From Marthasterias glacialis (Eukaryota; Echinodermata; Asteroidea; Forcipulatida; Asteriidae), in contig OU452240.1 in NCBI GenBank assembly GCA_911728455.2, positions 9,319,352 to 9,383,351 on the forward strand: a stretch of DNA of 64,000 nt, read 5' to 3'. A program made the position numbers and the translations under genes. Positions 12,601-21,400 of the stretch are shown piece by piece. The notes under the pieces are model-generated. The model had not been told where the DNA came from, did not search any database, and saw nothing but the letters and a program-made list of their open reading frames with translations. The stretch's first letter is position 1, and the number at the start of each line of letters is the position of its first letter.

Positions 12601-15600
12601 GTGTGAAAGAGAGTCATATATCTACATACTGCGACAGGACGTTCCACTGAATCCACTCTTTGATGCCAAGTCTGATTGCTTGTCGTGTATCCCGTTCTGA
12701 GCATTGTTATTTTACATTTGGTATAATGACTAAAACAAGTTAGGCCATGCAGGAAGGAACTATCGTCCATGATAAGATAGTTCTTCCCGATTTCATGGAG
12801 TAACCAGTTGTGAAACACAACGGACTTGACGTCCATTAATACCACACAGCTTAACATACCACCAGGTCTCCACAAAAATGTCCCCGTAAAACCGTCCAAT
12901 ATCTCCCCACAACGTTATGCACTTGTGCACGGTCGATCTCGTCACAGTGTGGACGGATTATGCCGCCACATGCAAGGAGCACACAAATAGACTTGTGTAA
13001 GTCTGCGACTGTAATAAAGTGTACAAAATGTATGTCGAGCGTATACAAAACGCAGCAGCAGCAGACGGAGAAGGGATTAGGACTTGATAAAGTTTAGAAA
13101 AGTGTTCATTATGCCTTGCACGCAAATACTAAATGTGCTATAAATGACGTCATGATGACGTGACATAAAAAACTGATCCAAAAAGTAACTTAGTTAACTA
13201 ACTAATAATTATATATTTTTTACATCGTTTCACTAAGTCAAGGCTTAAGCTTCCATATGGTATAAGATTTGTCTGGTGTTTTGTTTTCTAAAAAGGAATT
13301 ATGTTGCCCAGAAAAGTCATGTGGTTAAGTCGATGGGGATTGTGGAAAGAAAGAATAATAGCAACAACAAAAATCCCGACAGAAACAATAGCTGTTCCGA
13401 CGGATTGTCGGATCAGCTAACAATAAAAAATAAAAATCTCGACGGTTACAATAGCTTTTCAGACTGAAAGGTCGGAACAGCTAACAAGAACGTTGGAAAA
13501 GTGATCATTTATACCTAGCCATACGGAATTTCAAATTGACAAAGTAATCAAACAGTTTTGGAAAGCCTTTCTTTGGAATGATTTCAGCTTCAACATTGTG
13601 AAATTCTTGTGTTGAAAACTGTGCTCGCGGTCGTCTTGCCCAAACGTTCCGTCGTGCAACTAATACTGTATGGTAACACATGATGAACATAACGTTCCTT
13701 ATGTTATTTCCAAGACTTGATGGAACTGTCCTTACTGGCTTTCTTCAGCCATTCGAAGGTCTCTGGTACAAACTCTGAAATAGTTTTCACAGATTTCGAG
13801 AAAGAAAAGCCTCGATCGACTAAACAAATGCAACAGTCATCATGTACCATACCGCACTTTCCAATATGGAGGACGTCGTGCTTGTTTACGTTTAATACTC
13901 ACTAGAGGTCACCTGACTCGGGTCGCGCAACCGGTCTTTTAGGATATTTTGAGGGCGTACACGGAGAGTACCAATTAAGGCCACCCTCCCTTCCCAAGGT
14001 TGTGTCAGTTTTAATGTGCTGATATAATAATAAGCGTAAAATTCTCCAGCCAACAACCCACCCAGGGCACAGCATATTTTTCGTGACTGTTTGTTAGATT
14101 TTGTGGGGTTTTTTGGTCTTTATTTTTTCTTCATTTTTCTTGTTCTCTGTTTTCTTTTCGTCCGCCATCAAACTCTTTGTTTGCTGTTTACATTGATGTA
14201 TTTTTGTATTTGCTATTTGCTATACTGTTATCAAGCATAGTTTATCAGTCATTCAAAACCACAGAGGATATTATTAAATGGTAAGACAGTAGGAGGGTTA
14301 TTAAATGCTAAAAACGGATTGGTTTTCAATGCTACTTGACGATCCATCTGTCGTCGCATAATAATGCTTTTTTTGTTTGACTTTTTGGTTTTCAGTTCAT
14401 GTCTTCAGTCACTCCGGAAACTGAAATCGCCCTTTTCTATCGTTTTATTGAGGAAGGCGTATATTTAGCGCCCTCACAGTCCTTCTTCAGTGAGGAATAT
14501 GGATGGTTCCGTATTGTGTTTTCCAGGCCAATGATAGAAATAAAACTAGGTAAATCAATGAAAATATTACCTAATAAAATAGAATTTAATTGGTTTATGC
14601 CTCTGAAGAAGGTCCAGTTTGGATCGAAAGCTAAGACCATATATATATATTTCGGTTAACCATAGGCGATTTAATACCCTCCACTTTTCTTAATGATCAC
14701 CCAACAGTAAAATGTTAGGACTTAGAGAAGATTGGTATTCCTGCAGTCGGATAACTTCCTGAGGACGATTTGGGAGGGACAGGATAAATGGAGTTTTCGA
14801 ATACATCATTGCCAATTGTTAGTGTTGAACACAGTTTTGTCAATATCTACAGCAGTTACCAGATGTTTGTTTAGTTTTTAAAGGGCTGTGAAACAGTGAA
14901 ACTGTCTGATTGTTAGTCTTATTGTCCAATAAATGTTCACAGATTTACATATACCTTGCATGGTATAAAGAAATGATGATAGAAAAATGTCCTTGAAATA
15001 TTTCTGCTTGAGGTGTTATCGTTTTTAAATAATAAATGAAATAAGATCCAAAATTAGTTTTCGTCACAGTGAGACAACGAAATGAGCTGAAGATTGCACA
15101 GGTTGGTTTTATTACATATATCTTGATTTATGCAAAGAATGGAAGCATTTACATGCAGTTTATCAATGTTGAGCTGGGGCTTTTTAAAAGGAAAGTATGT
15201 GGAAGGTTTTTTGGAAGAGTAAATACGTTTGGACCCACCACGTCCAACGAACTTGTGAACATTTCACCAAACTCGTTGGTCAAGTTTTAGTGAAAGCAGC
15301 GGAAAAACAGTGTGGATTTCCTGCACGTTTATTAAAAGCTTATTTCAATTGCGGCAATAGAAATAAGCAACGGTGATATGTAGGGTCGTTAATTTTTTTA
15401 ATTTTTTTTAATACTTTTTTCAACTTTGAATCTTTGCCTGAAGTATTGGCGTTGAGGATTGGTACTGGTATGATCCTGATAGTCAATGAGCTTTTAGATT
15501 GAAACCTAATCAATTATTTTGTTAATATTTACTCATCCTGGTCTTTGTCTGTAACTCAAACAATTCCAAGACCTATTTTTATTTATATTTTTCTTCTTCT

Positions 15601-16415
15601 GATTTACACTCAGCAATGGAAAGACTGGGCAAAGTTTGCAAACAACTTCTTGATGAGAAATCAAGTGTGGCTTCAGGCGGAGATGTGACAAATGCGCTTC
15701 ATGGCGAGGTGAACCATTTTACTAGTAATCAGTCTGGAGAGGGAGGTATGGGTGATGTATAGAGCACTAAAGGTCATTTGCGATGGTAAACTGTAGACTG
15801 TGTAAGTGTTTCAGTCTTATTTAAGACCACGATTTTGTTTCTTTCACACGTTGAACCAGAGAACCTTCTATTAATGTTTATATTAAGCCCTGTTCACACT
15901 ACTGAGCCAATTTTCCAGGAAATTCCTGGGGAGTTTTAATCCCAGCGCCACCTCGTGTTCATTTTACACCCGATGCATTCCCTGGGGAAATTGAACACTT
16001 GGAATACTAGCCCCGAGGTTTGCTTAACCCTGCTACTAAGCAAGGGCAGGTTTTTCCCAGGATGTGGCTATTTTCCGGGAGTTTGCCAGGTTTAGCAATT
16101 CAAGTGTGAAAAGGTCAACCAATCATTCCCAGGAATTTCCCCAGGAACTTTGTCTAGTGTGAGCGGAGTAAAGTGAAGATTGATATGCCAAATATGCACA
16201 CAATAAGTGTGCTGGTGATATACCATGCTATCATATGATAAAAACCATCCACTCTGATGAGCTAACTAATTTTTTCAGGGGTCTCGCTAGAGGACCTGCT
16301 GTCACAGCTTACAACTGGAATCAAGAACTCTGATTGGCTGAAGACGAATACAGCGGACCAATGGAAAGAGGAGAATCCTGAATTATATAAAGAGTACATG
16401 GAGAATTTCAAGTAG
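3632..16415 (+). CDS. ACCS: ACC-synthase-like PLP aminotransferase gene (12 exons, 5' incomplete)
   Basis: Twelve exons with GT/AG boundaries and compatible phases join into about 463 residues and a TAG stop: 3632-3691, 3809-3946, 4965-5031, 6068-6165, 6968-7045, 7660-7760, 8218-8359, 9083-9224, 9492-9634, 14396-14549, 15614-15745, 16279-16415. Motifs in order are INLGTSEN, VLNGGGS, TPYYGG, NPNNPLGD, NEVY, SASK and MSGMRFG, then GWFRIVFS. These are fold-type I class I/II aminotransferase motifs of the ACC-synthase/ACCS family. Known of the family: PLP is bound to the SxSK lysine; plant members make ACC, whereas vertebrate ACCS activity is unclear, so no reaction is asserted. The usual Asp before EVY is Asn. 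The C-terminus runs on about 60 residues after the catalytic core. The exon(s) with the start codon were not found and probably lie upstream of the window. Confidence 0.9.
3809..3946 (+). CDS. ACCS: ACCS-like exon b
   Basis: 46 codons between TTTACAG and AAG|GTATGT, phase 0/0. It contains 'YDKFDGIPSLKKAVAEFL', corresponding to the family segment in which a small-to-large domain helix follows the Y..(G/R)G(I/L)..LR motif. Confidence 0.9.
4739..4940. mobile_element. TTAA-flanked MITE just upstream of exon c
   Basis: TTAA at 4739-4742 and 4937-4940 flank a 194-bp element. Its inverted ends read CTACGGAAGCGTA and TACGCTTCCGTAG and continue imperfectly to about 24 bp. The interior is a chain of GCCCGGGCGGATTACTAT-type palindromes, so the whole element can fold back. 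TTAA duplication is typical of piggyBac and Kolobok families; the TIR start does not decide between them. It ends only 24 bp before exon c. Confidence 0.85.
4965..5031 (+). CDS. ACCS: ACCS-like exon c
   Basis: 67 bp after CTCCATTTCAG, with donor G|GTATTG and ending in phase 1. It encodes 'VLNGGGSCMEALTFAICDPG', the Gly-rich loop that contacts the PLP phosphate in this fold. Confidence 0.9.
5032..6067 (+). other. intron without recognised features
   Basis: No repeat, RNA or second gene was recognised. A short near-repeat of 'GATTGGGCCCTT' lies near 5888-5912. Confidence 0.5.
6068..6165 (+). CDS. ACCS: ACCS-like exon d
   Basis: 98 bp after GTCTTCAG; its first two bases complete the split Asp codon from exon c. 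It encodes 'DGVMVATPYYGGINYDIQ', the TPYYGG motif with the aromatic residue that stacks on PLP in this family. Donor AAG|GTGCAG, phase 0. Confidence 0.9.
6166..6967 (+). other. intron without recognised features
   Basis: A/T-rich tract with short open frames on both strands that lack codon-level support. I see no repeat or RNA gene. Confidence 0.5.
6968..7045 (+). CDS. ACCS: ACCS-like exon e
   Basis: 26 codons between TTTGTCCAG and AAG|GTGAGA, phase 0/0. It encodes 'LEPGQTEPFQISISKMESVYQENLNK', the variable segment before the NPxNPLG motif. Confidence 0.85.
7183..7575 (+). repeat. intronic degenerate repeat, four copies
   Basis: The block 'CCCAGGAGGTTCAGGGGGCTTC' and variants occur near 7193, 7333, 7420 and 7530, followed each time by a CTCTA-type or CCATACC tail. 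Spacing is irregular (about 87-140 bp). This looks like a decaying minisatellite inside the intron between exons e and f. Confidence 0.7.
7660..7760 (+). CDS. ACCS: ACCS-like exon f
   Basis: 101 bp after GCATCGTAG, donor CAG|GTATGT, ending in phase 2. It encodes 'NPNNPLGDVFTKQEV', the conserved NPxNPLG motif whose Asn contacts the PLP ring O3'. Confidence 0.92.
7890..8165 (+). repeat. intronic degenerate repeat
   Basis: Variants of 'GGACTGGGTCCATTATA' recur about six times, for example near 7930, 7960, 8009 and 8083. The copies are too diverged to define one period. The block lies just upstream of exon g. Confidence 0.5.
8218..8359 (+). CDS. ACCS: ACCS-like exon g, PLP-lysine exon
   Basis: 142 bp; its first base completes an Arg codon from exon f. 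It encodes 'LHLIMNEVYMNTIF' and ends 'VHFVWSASK', with the SxSK lysine (8357-8359) that forms the PLP Schiff base. The residue before EVY is normally Asp, which pairs with the pyridine nitrogen; here the codon is AAT (Asn), about residue 189 of the visible protein. Donor AAG|GTAAAA. Confidence 0.92.
8680..8966 (-). mobile_element. tRNA-Leu-derived SINE
   Basis: On the minus strand from about 8966 the sequence reads as a decayed tRNA-Leu. There is an A box (TAGCAGAGCGG), GGACTCAAGCTCTGG with anticodon CAA, and a B box like GGTTGAGTCC. A body follows with the 'CAGATGGGTCGTAAAGCCGTAG' type of block common in tRNA-derived SINEs. The B box is degraded and no acceptor stem closes, so it is a SINE and not a working tRNA. 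The 3' boundary near 8680 is uncertain. Confidence 0.75.
9083..9224 (+). CDS. ACCS: ACCS-like exon h
   Basis: 142 bp after TTGCAAAG, phase 0 in and phase 1 out. It encodes 'DLSMSGMRFGVIHSWNQDV': the KDxxxxGxRxG continuation, whose Arg binds the PLP phosphate. Donor G|GTAAAC. Confidence 0.92.
9492..9634 (+). CDS. ACCS: ACCS-like exon i
   Basis: 143 bp, completing the split Asp codon of exon h. It encodes 'WLRDVYFPANNKRLREVH' and 'PSGLFIYADFRK', matching the family's C-terminal domain (a G-x-F-x-W/Y-x-D-L/F motif). The acceptor is odd: T23, then G13, then ATCAG. Confidence 0.9.
9635..10059 (+). other. intron segment without recognised features
   Basis: Contains a C run near 9710-9722 and A-rich sequence near 10034-10058. 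No gene or element is assigned. Confidence 0.5.
10060..11340 (-). mobile_element. Helitron-like element (second subfamily), reverse, incomplete
   Basis: Read on the minus strand, its 3' end at 10060 has a hairpin (TGTGATTGTTGATTACAATCACA), then a few bases, CTAG and T. The interior is four to six diverged modules of 110-150 bp holding GGACCGGAAGTAAAGGTCAAA and 'ATGTCACATATGATGTAAGC'-like blocks (near 10371, 10510, 10654, 11132, 11279), and a CRE-like TGACGTCACGATGACG at 10810. The same modules occur at 17.3-17.8 and 18.5-18.9 kb. The 5' end was not located. Confidence 0.6.
11343..12215 (+). repeat. degenerate 110-120 bp satellite-like repeat
   Basis: Phrases such as 'CCCTGAAATATTGTTTCGA', 'GGAACAAAATGATTTTGAG' and 'GAATTAATATTTTGAGGGAACGG' recur in the same order about seven times with substitutions and small indels. 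This is a decayed tandem array inside the large intron between exons i and j. It encodes nothing visible. Confidence 0.75.
12525..13048 (-). pseudogene. possible antisense pseudogene fragment, family unknown
   Basis: Two minus-strand frames overlap here (12851-13048 and 12525-12899). Together they give an uninterrupted-looking, compositionally normal protein of about 165 residues, if a frame change occurs near 12850. Residues such as ACGGIIRPHCDE and SFLHGLTCFSHYTK, with several Cys, His and Trp, look more protein-like than surrounding frames. I do not recognise the family. A GTATGT at the junction could instead be a splice donor. It may equally be chance. Confidence 0.3.
13049..13389. other. 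intron segment with CRE dyad
   Basis: A pair TGACGTCATGATGACGTGA lies at about 13145. The same context ('ATAAATG..TCATGATGACGTG.CATAAAAA') occurs at 18110-18150 inside a reverse Helitron-like remnant, so this is probably the same repeat family. Confidence 0.45.
13390..13482. repeat. two hairpin units of the second subfamily
   Basis: 13390-13418 folds as AGCTGTTCCGAC / GTCGGATCAGCT around a 5-nt loop. 13453-13482 is a second, less perfect hairpin in opposite orientation (arms AGCTTTTCAGAC and GGTCGGAACAGCT). The arms match the subterminal AGCTGTTCCGA of the elements ending at 10060, 17311 and 18544. The AGGTGTTCGG hairpins of the 25-53 kb block match their own elements in the same way. Confidence 0.65.
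13483..14395 (+). other. intron segment without recognised features
   Basis: No repeat, RNA or exon recognised. T-rich sequence near 14105-14160 and 14365-14395 leads to the exon j acceptor. Confidence 0.45.
14396..14549 (+). CDS. ACCS: ACCS-like exon j
   Basis: 154 bp after GGTTTTCAG, phase 0 in and phase 1 out. It encodes 'GVYLAPSQSFFSEEYGWFRIVFS'. The Arg in GWFR is the family's substrate-carboxylate-binding arginine. Donor G|GTAAAT. Confidence 0.92.
14550..15613 (+). other. intron without a gene; one dispersed repeat
   Basis: A block near 15457-15510 matches 955-1010 (GGTACTGGTATGA.. and AGCTTTTAGA). Otherwise A/T-rich with no recognised element. Confidence 0.5.
15614..15745 (+). CDS. 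ACCS: ACCS-like exon k
   Basis: 132 bp after TTACACTCAG. It opens with 'AMERLGKVCKQLLDEK', the last helix of the aminotransferase core, and continues into a Ser/Gly-rich linker. Ending at G|GTATGG (phase 1) is required to keep exon l open; the earlier GAG|GTGAAC site at 15708 would put a stop at the start of exon l. Confidence 0.85.
15890..16171. mobile_element. possible MITE in the last intron
   Basis: The left end CCTGTTCACACTA and right end TAGTGTGAGCGG face each other as imperfect inverted repeats. Copies of TTCCTGGGGA / TTCCCCAGGAA lie inside both ends. No clear target-site duplication was found. Confidence 0.45.
16279..16415 (+). CDS. ACCS: ACCS-like exon l, C-terminus and stop
   Basis: Starts after TTTTTTCAG; its first two bases complete a Gly codon, then 44 codons and TAG. 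It encodes a charged, Trp-containing tail (SDWLKTNTADQWKEENP). I know of no defined domain for this tail. It makes the protein longer at the C-terminus than I expect for vertebrate ACCS. Confidence 0.85.
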
Positions 16416-16483
16416 ACGCGAGGGACTCGTTTGACTGAATTTTTTATTTATTTTCTTTGTATGCAAAAACCAAAGTTCAAATT

Positions 16484-16489
16484 AATAAA
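16484..16489 (+). terminator. poly(A) signal of the ACCS-like gene
   Basis: AATAAA lies about 69 bp after the stop, within an A-rich run that holds further AATAAA copies up to about 16520. Confidence 0.6.
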
Positions 16490-16562
16490 AAAAAATAATA
16501 ATAATGATAAATAAATGAATAAAGAAGAGCAAGCTATTTAAAACAGTTTGTGTTTATAGGTG

Positions 16563-17135
16563 TTAACCCTATCGGGACCGGGTTTTTTTTAAGGTACGGG
16601 GACCGAGGGGGGGGGGGGCACATTAGTGCCCCCTCCGTATTTTCCAAAGTGTTCGACCGATTTTTATGAAACTTGCCACAAATGTTCATTTCACCGAGTT
16701 CCAAAATTGTCACTAGAGGGCGTTTTTTACTGTTTTTTGTCCATTTTTGGTCAAAAATCGTGTTTTCCCCATAACTTCTGTATTTTTCGTCTGAATGTTT
16801 TGAAACTTGGCAAACTTGTTCAATTTTACGAGATCTATATAATTTGAACCTAATTTGGTTACTGGGGTCACCTTTGGATGCGTTATAATTCATTAATTTA
16901 TGCCATTTTGGGGATAAAAGTTTATTTTCTGCGCTTTTTCACTTAAAAATCAAAATGGCCGCCGCCAAGGGCCCAGGGAGAAATAATAAGGCTTGGTTGA
17001 CAAATTTAAATATTTTTTGGGGTCTGAAAAGTAAGAAATTAGCATGTTGAAAATATTCTTTTGTTACAAAAATTGATATAATTTGAGCCCCTAATTACAG
17101 GCTGAAAACACAAAATCATTCAAAATACATGAGCT
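16563..17135 (-). mobile_element. truncated piggyBac-like element
   Basis: TTAA followed by CCCTATCGGGACCGGG matches the terminal repeat of the 19132-20058 element. The interior (poly-G, GTGCCCCC, 'ACTTGCCACAAATGTTCATTT') matches that element in inverse orientation as far as the 'TTACAGGCTGAAAACAC' block. No second end follows, so this copy is truncated. The host-gene poly(A) region ends about 70 bp before it. Confidence 0.7.
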
Positions 17136-17310
17136 GCATCAAACCCTTCCGGCCCGTGCACCTCGCCGGAACACCTTACTATTAAAATGCATAAGTCATT
17201 TAAAATTAGCCACACCTACTCCACACCTGCTTAAATTATGATAATTTCAACCCTGCACCTTGTAATACAGTGCTTACCGTGTTAGAAATACATGTACTTG
17301 TTATTAAAAA

Positions 17311-17827
17311 CTAGACATTATGTGTTTGTCACTAGGACAAACACAAGGCTGTTCCGATTATTTGTAAGCATGTTTTGCTATTAGTATTGTCACCTAGAAA
17401 TTAAGAGACTTTGATTTTGATTAGGACTGCAAACGTAATAGATGCCAATGGTACTTTAATTGTTCGTCCGGAAGTATAGGTCAAAATGGGGTCACGCCTG
17501 TAAAAACTAAATGTCACATATGATGTAAGATACATAACACAAAGATTACAACTTAATGGAATAAGTTCAGGAGATATGAAGTTTTAAAGTTTTGAACTTT
17601 GGACCGGAAGTAAAGGTCAAAATGGGGTCATGCTAATAATCAAATGTCACATATGATGTAAGCTACAAATGGAACAAAGATTATGACTCTACGACATTTT
17701 GAACATCAGATGTGAAATTTTGACATTCCTATTTGGACCGGAAGTAAAGGTCAAATGGGGGTCAAACCTGTAAATCAAATGTCACATATGATGTAAGTTA
17801 CATAACAACACAAAGATTACGACTTTG
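17311..17827 (-). mobile_element. Helitron-like element (second subfamily), reverse
   Basis: On the minus strand its 3' end has a hairpin with arms TGTGTTTGTC and GACAAACACA, then TAATGT, CTAG and T at 17311. The interior holds modules with GGACCGGAAGTAAAGGTCAAA near 17594 and 17736 and ATGTCACATATGATGTAAG blocks. The inner boundary near 17827 is where similarity stops; the 5' end is not defined. Confidence 0.6.
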
Positions 17828-18543
17828 CAATCAACTTTGAGCGGCGAATTGCGGCGCAATCCACACAACGTTGCACCAATGGTGCTCCGATTGAACAATT
17901 AACAGTTATTTAAAGTGAACTAACGTTGTACTTTGATGATTTTCTATGGTCTGGGATAACTCTTGGTAAAAGCATTTGTGTTTTCTAAACGATCTTTGTA
18001 ATAATTATAGCAATCTAAAATTCAATTTATTTAGAAAAGTTTTGGTTTTTGACCTACCAAATAGTTACGTTTTTTGAGCCATGCCTTTTGTACATAGATT
18101 AAAAGCTGCGTCATAAATGGTGTCATGATGACGTGTCATAAAAAATACTTCAAATTGCATATCTGCAATATCCAACAAGTCAGAACAGAAAAATGCTTGA
18201 TGATCGGACGTATACTTCTTGAGATATGTTGGTTTAAAGATTGCCAAATTAAATATTCATGTCATTAAAACTCTGCTAATTATTTAAGAATTTTAACAAA
18301 ATTTACATTTTATTATAGTTTCATGTACTAAGCTTCAATTTGATATAGGATTTGAGTCTGTCATACTTACCAATTATTTAAGAATTTTGACAAAATTTAC
18401 ATTTTATTATAATTTCATGTACTAAGCTTCAATTTGATATAGGATTTGAGTCTGTCATACTTACCAATTTTAAGATTAGGCTTAAACAAAAATCGTGTAC
18501 GAATGCAAAACGGTTTGACAAAGTATAATAATAATAATAATAA
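17828..18543. repeat. repeat remnants with a 94-bp tandem duplication
   Basis: The block beginning AATTATTTAAGAATTTT at 18278 is repeated at 18372 with a few changes, a 94-bp period. A CRE-like pair (GTCATGATGACGTG) lies at 18121. A short TAA microsatellite at about 18522-18543 borders the next element end. No gene is seen. Confidence 0.6.
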
Positions 18544-18870
18544 CTAGACATTGTGTGTCTGTCACTAGGACAAACACAAAGCTGTCCCGATTGTCTGTAA
18601 GCATGTTTTACTATTATTATTGTCACCTAGAAATGAAGAGATTTTGATTTCGATGAGGACTGCAAACGTAATAGATACCATTGGGACTGTAATTGTTCGT
18701 CCGGAAGTAAAGGTCAAAGTGGGGTCACGCCTGTAAAAAACAAAACAAATGTCACATGTGATGTTAGGTACAAATGTTACAAAGATTATGACTCTACAAG
18801 AATTGAACCGGAAGTAAAGATCAATGTGGGGTCATGCTAATAACCAAATGTCACATATGGTGTAAGCTAC
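18544..18870 (-). mobile_element. Helitron-like element (second subfamily), short reverse copy
   Basis: Same terminus as at 17311: CTAG at 18544 next to a hairpin, then 'AAAGCTGTCCCGATTG', followed by one or two modules with CCGGAAGTAAAG and ATGTCACATATG. It is truncated near 18870. Confidence 0.6.
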
Positions 18871-18984
18871 TCAAAATTGAAAGGAAAAACTCTGATTGTA
18901 AAAAAATACATTTGATTCGTTTTCTACAGGCTGAGAGACTTTTAAATATTTTTGGAGTATTTTTGAATATTTAGCATTTAGCAT

Positions 18985-19127
18985 TTAGTTTTTCGGTCAA
19001 AAAATATGTTTATCCAGTGATAAATACAGTTTTTAGACAGAAAAAAACATGTTTATCGAAAGCATTTTTTATTATCGAAAAACTCTGTTTATCTTGTTAT
19101 AAACTCAGTTTATCGAAAAACTATGTG
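18985..19127. repeat. degenerate 'AAACTCTGTTTATC' repeats, left part
   Basis: Variants of 'GAAAAACTCTGTTTATC' and its complement recur every 25-40 bp up to the TTAA at 19128. They continue after 20062. The piggyBac-like element was therefore inserted into a pre-existing array. Confidence 0.65.
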
Positions 19128-20062
19128 TTAACCCTATCAGGAGGGGGGGGGGGGGCACAATGTGCCCCCCTTATACCAATTTTTCCCCCGTAACTTTTTA
19201 ACGCTTAGTCCGAATACCGCGAAATTTTCTGACTTTGCTTAAAATATATCTAGAATCCTATTGGCAAAAAATAATCGATACCGGGGGTTAGCTGTTGCCA
19301 TGGCAACCATTTGTTTGACCTTGGGTAACACGATTTTAGTGTTTTTTTAGTGATTTTTAAAACTTTTTGGACATAATTTCCACTTATTTTAGATTTTTTT
19401 TGCCAGAAAAGTGATATTGGTGAGTCACTTGATAGTCTGAAATGGTTTTGGGAATTCAAAATGGCCGCTATTTTTGGCGGCCATCTTGGATTTAGTGTTT
19501 TCAGCCTGTAATTAGGGGGTCAAATTATATCAAGTTTTTTAACAATGGAACATTTTCAACCTGCTAATTTCTTACTTTTCAGACCCCAAAAATGTTCAGA
19601 TTTATCAATCATGCCTGATTATTTCTCCCTGGGCCCTTGGCGGCGGCCATTTTGTTTGTTAAGTGAAAAAACGCAAAAAACATTTTTTCCCCGAAAATGG
19701 GATAAATTAATGAACTATTATGCCCCCTAAAGATATTTCCAGTGACTAAATTAGGTTCAAATTATATTTATCTTGTTAAAATGTACAAGTATGCCAAGTT
19801 TCAAAACATTCGGACAAAAAATATAGAAGATATGGCAAAAACACGATTTTGACCAAAAATGGGCAAAAAACAGTCAAAAACGCCCTTTAGTGACGTTTTT
19901 TGAAATTTTGTGACGTCATCATGTAGAACTTGGTAAAATGAACATTTGTGGCAAGTTTCATCAAAATCGGTTGAACACTTTAGAAAATACTGAGGGGGGG
20001 GGGGCACTATTGCCCCTCCCCGGTCCCGTACAACCAAAAAAGCCCGGTCCTGATAGGGTTAA
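19128..20062. mobile_element. piggyBac-like non-autonomous element, TTAA-flanked
   Basis: TTAA at 19128-19131 and 20059-20062 flank a 927-bp element with perfect outer inverted repeats CCCTATCAGGA / TCCTGATAGGG. TIRs starting CCC plus TTAA duplication are the piggyBac signature. Inside both ends are poly-G runs followed by GGGGCACNATGTGCCCC-like blocks. There is no transposase frame, so it needs an enzyme from elsewhere. Confidence 0.85.
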
Positions 20063-20545
20063 TGATCACAAAAAAACTTTTTTTTCAGGGAGATAAACAG
20101 AGTTTTTGATTAATGTTTTTCTTGTGAAAATATTTTGTTTATCGGCGAAAAACTAAGGTTGTCGGTGATGAACGTTTTTTTTTCCTGAACGTTTTTTTCT
20201 TCTTTATATACACGTGTGGCAAGCCAAATGCTCAGTAATTCGATAAACTCTGTTTTCCGTCGATAAACTGAGTGTTTCGAGTGATAAACATAATTTTTTG
20301 ACCGATCGAATGATAAACATAGTTTTTTTGAGAAACTCTGTTTACCGAACAAACCTGTTGATCGTTTGTTAAACAGTGGTTATTTCCCCGAAAAACTTAG
20401 GTTTTCGACATGATAAACAGAGTTTTTCTATAAACTAGGTTAATCAGTCGATAAGCAGAGTCTTTCGCGTTCAACTCTGTTAATTTTTTTCGGGGTGATA
20501 AACGGAGTGTTACGAAAAACTTTGATTATTGGCGATGAACTCGAA
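20063..20545. repeat. degenerate 'GATAAACAGAGTTTTT' repeats, right part
   Basis: About a dozen variants of 'GATAAACAGAGTTTTT' or its complement occur in mixed orientation. This continues the array broken by the element at 19128-20062. Confidence 0.65.
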
Positions 20546-21278
20546 TTATTGAGCCTTTGGATTTTCAGAGTGTACACAAAATGTTACTTGATTTCAGTGC
20601 CACAGTAAGTTTGATCCTACATTTCGATTCTTATTAAACGGACACACCGGCTTACTGTTTACCTAATTTAGTTATGTGGAATGACAGAACAATAATTTTT
20701 AAGTGGTTGTTCTTAAAAAAAAATCATCAAATTATCACGTAATTAACGAAAAATGTGAAAAAACAAAACACGGTCAAAGGTAAGCTTATACGCTTTTCCA
20801 GCCGTTGCAACTGTCAAGTTTACGTGACAATGTTGCGCAATGTTGTAAGTAGACTGGTGCTCTGTTTATGTATGAATTATTACAATGACGAGGCATGAGG
20901 ATCCAGACTTCATTTCCATCCAGCACAAATTCACGTGTAAATAAAAAACAGACATAAACGGACATTGTATTCTGTATACGACGAACTGGACGAACTTACT
21001 TGCAATGGAGAACGTTTCTTCATTATATCGCAAGTAGGCCCTATGTTGTAAAAAAATTACTTGGACGAATGCCAGTTGGGTCCAGGACTGATCTGTGTTG
21101 TCAGGTCGTGTTCAAATGTAGAAAGGGAGAGAATAAGGTTGGCATAATGTGGACATCACAGACATGATGGACCATAAATATTGTTAAAATGTGAGTTTTC
21201 ATGAGGTAAAATATACGCAGGCATATTCACAATACAGTTCTATGACACAAACCTGTCCATCAAAATTATGCCAAAGAC
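20546..21278. other. no feature recognised
   Basis: Unique-looking AT-rich sequence with no convincing reading frame, RNA or terminal repeats. Confidence 0.45.
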
Positions 21279-21400
21279 TAGACCCAGTAACTGGGGCGCT
21301 GTACTCCTTTTTTAAAGATTTTGACATTACCGCTAGTACGACAGATAATGTAAAAAAAAACCTCAAAAAAGGAGTACAGCGCCCCAGTTACTGGTTCTAG
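21279..21400. mobile_element. snap-back (foldback) element
   Basis: CTAGA(C/A)CCAGTAACTGGGG at the left is the reverse complement of the right end. The arms run about 36 bp through GCGCTGTACTCCTTTTTT, with one mismatch near the tips and a loop of about 50 bp. The outermost CTAG on both sides may be part of the arm or a target duplication. Confidence 0.75.
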
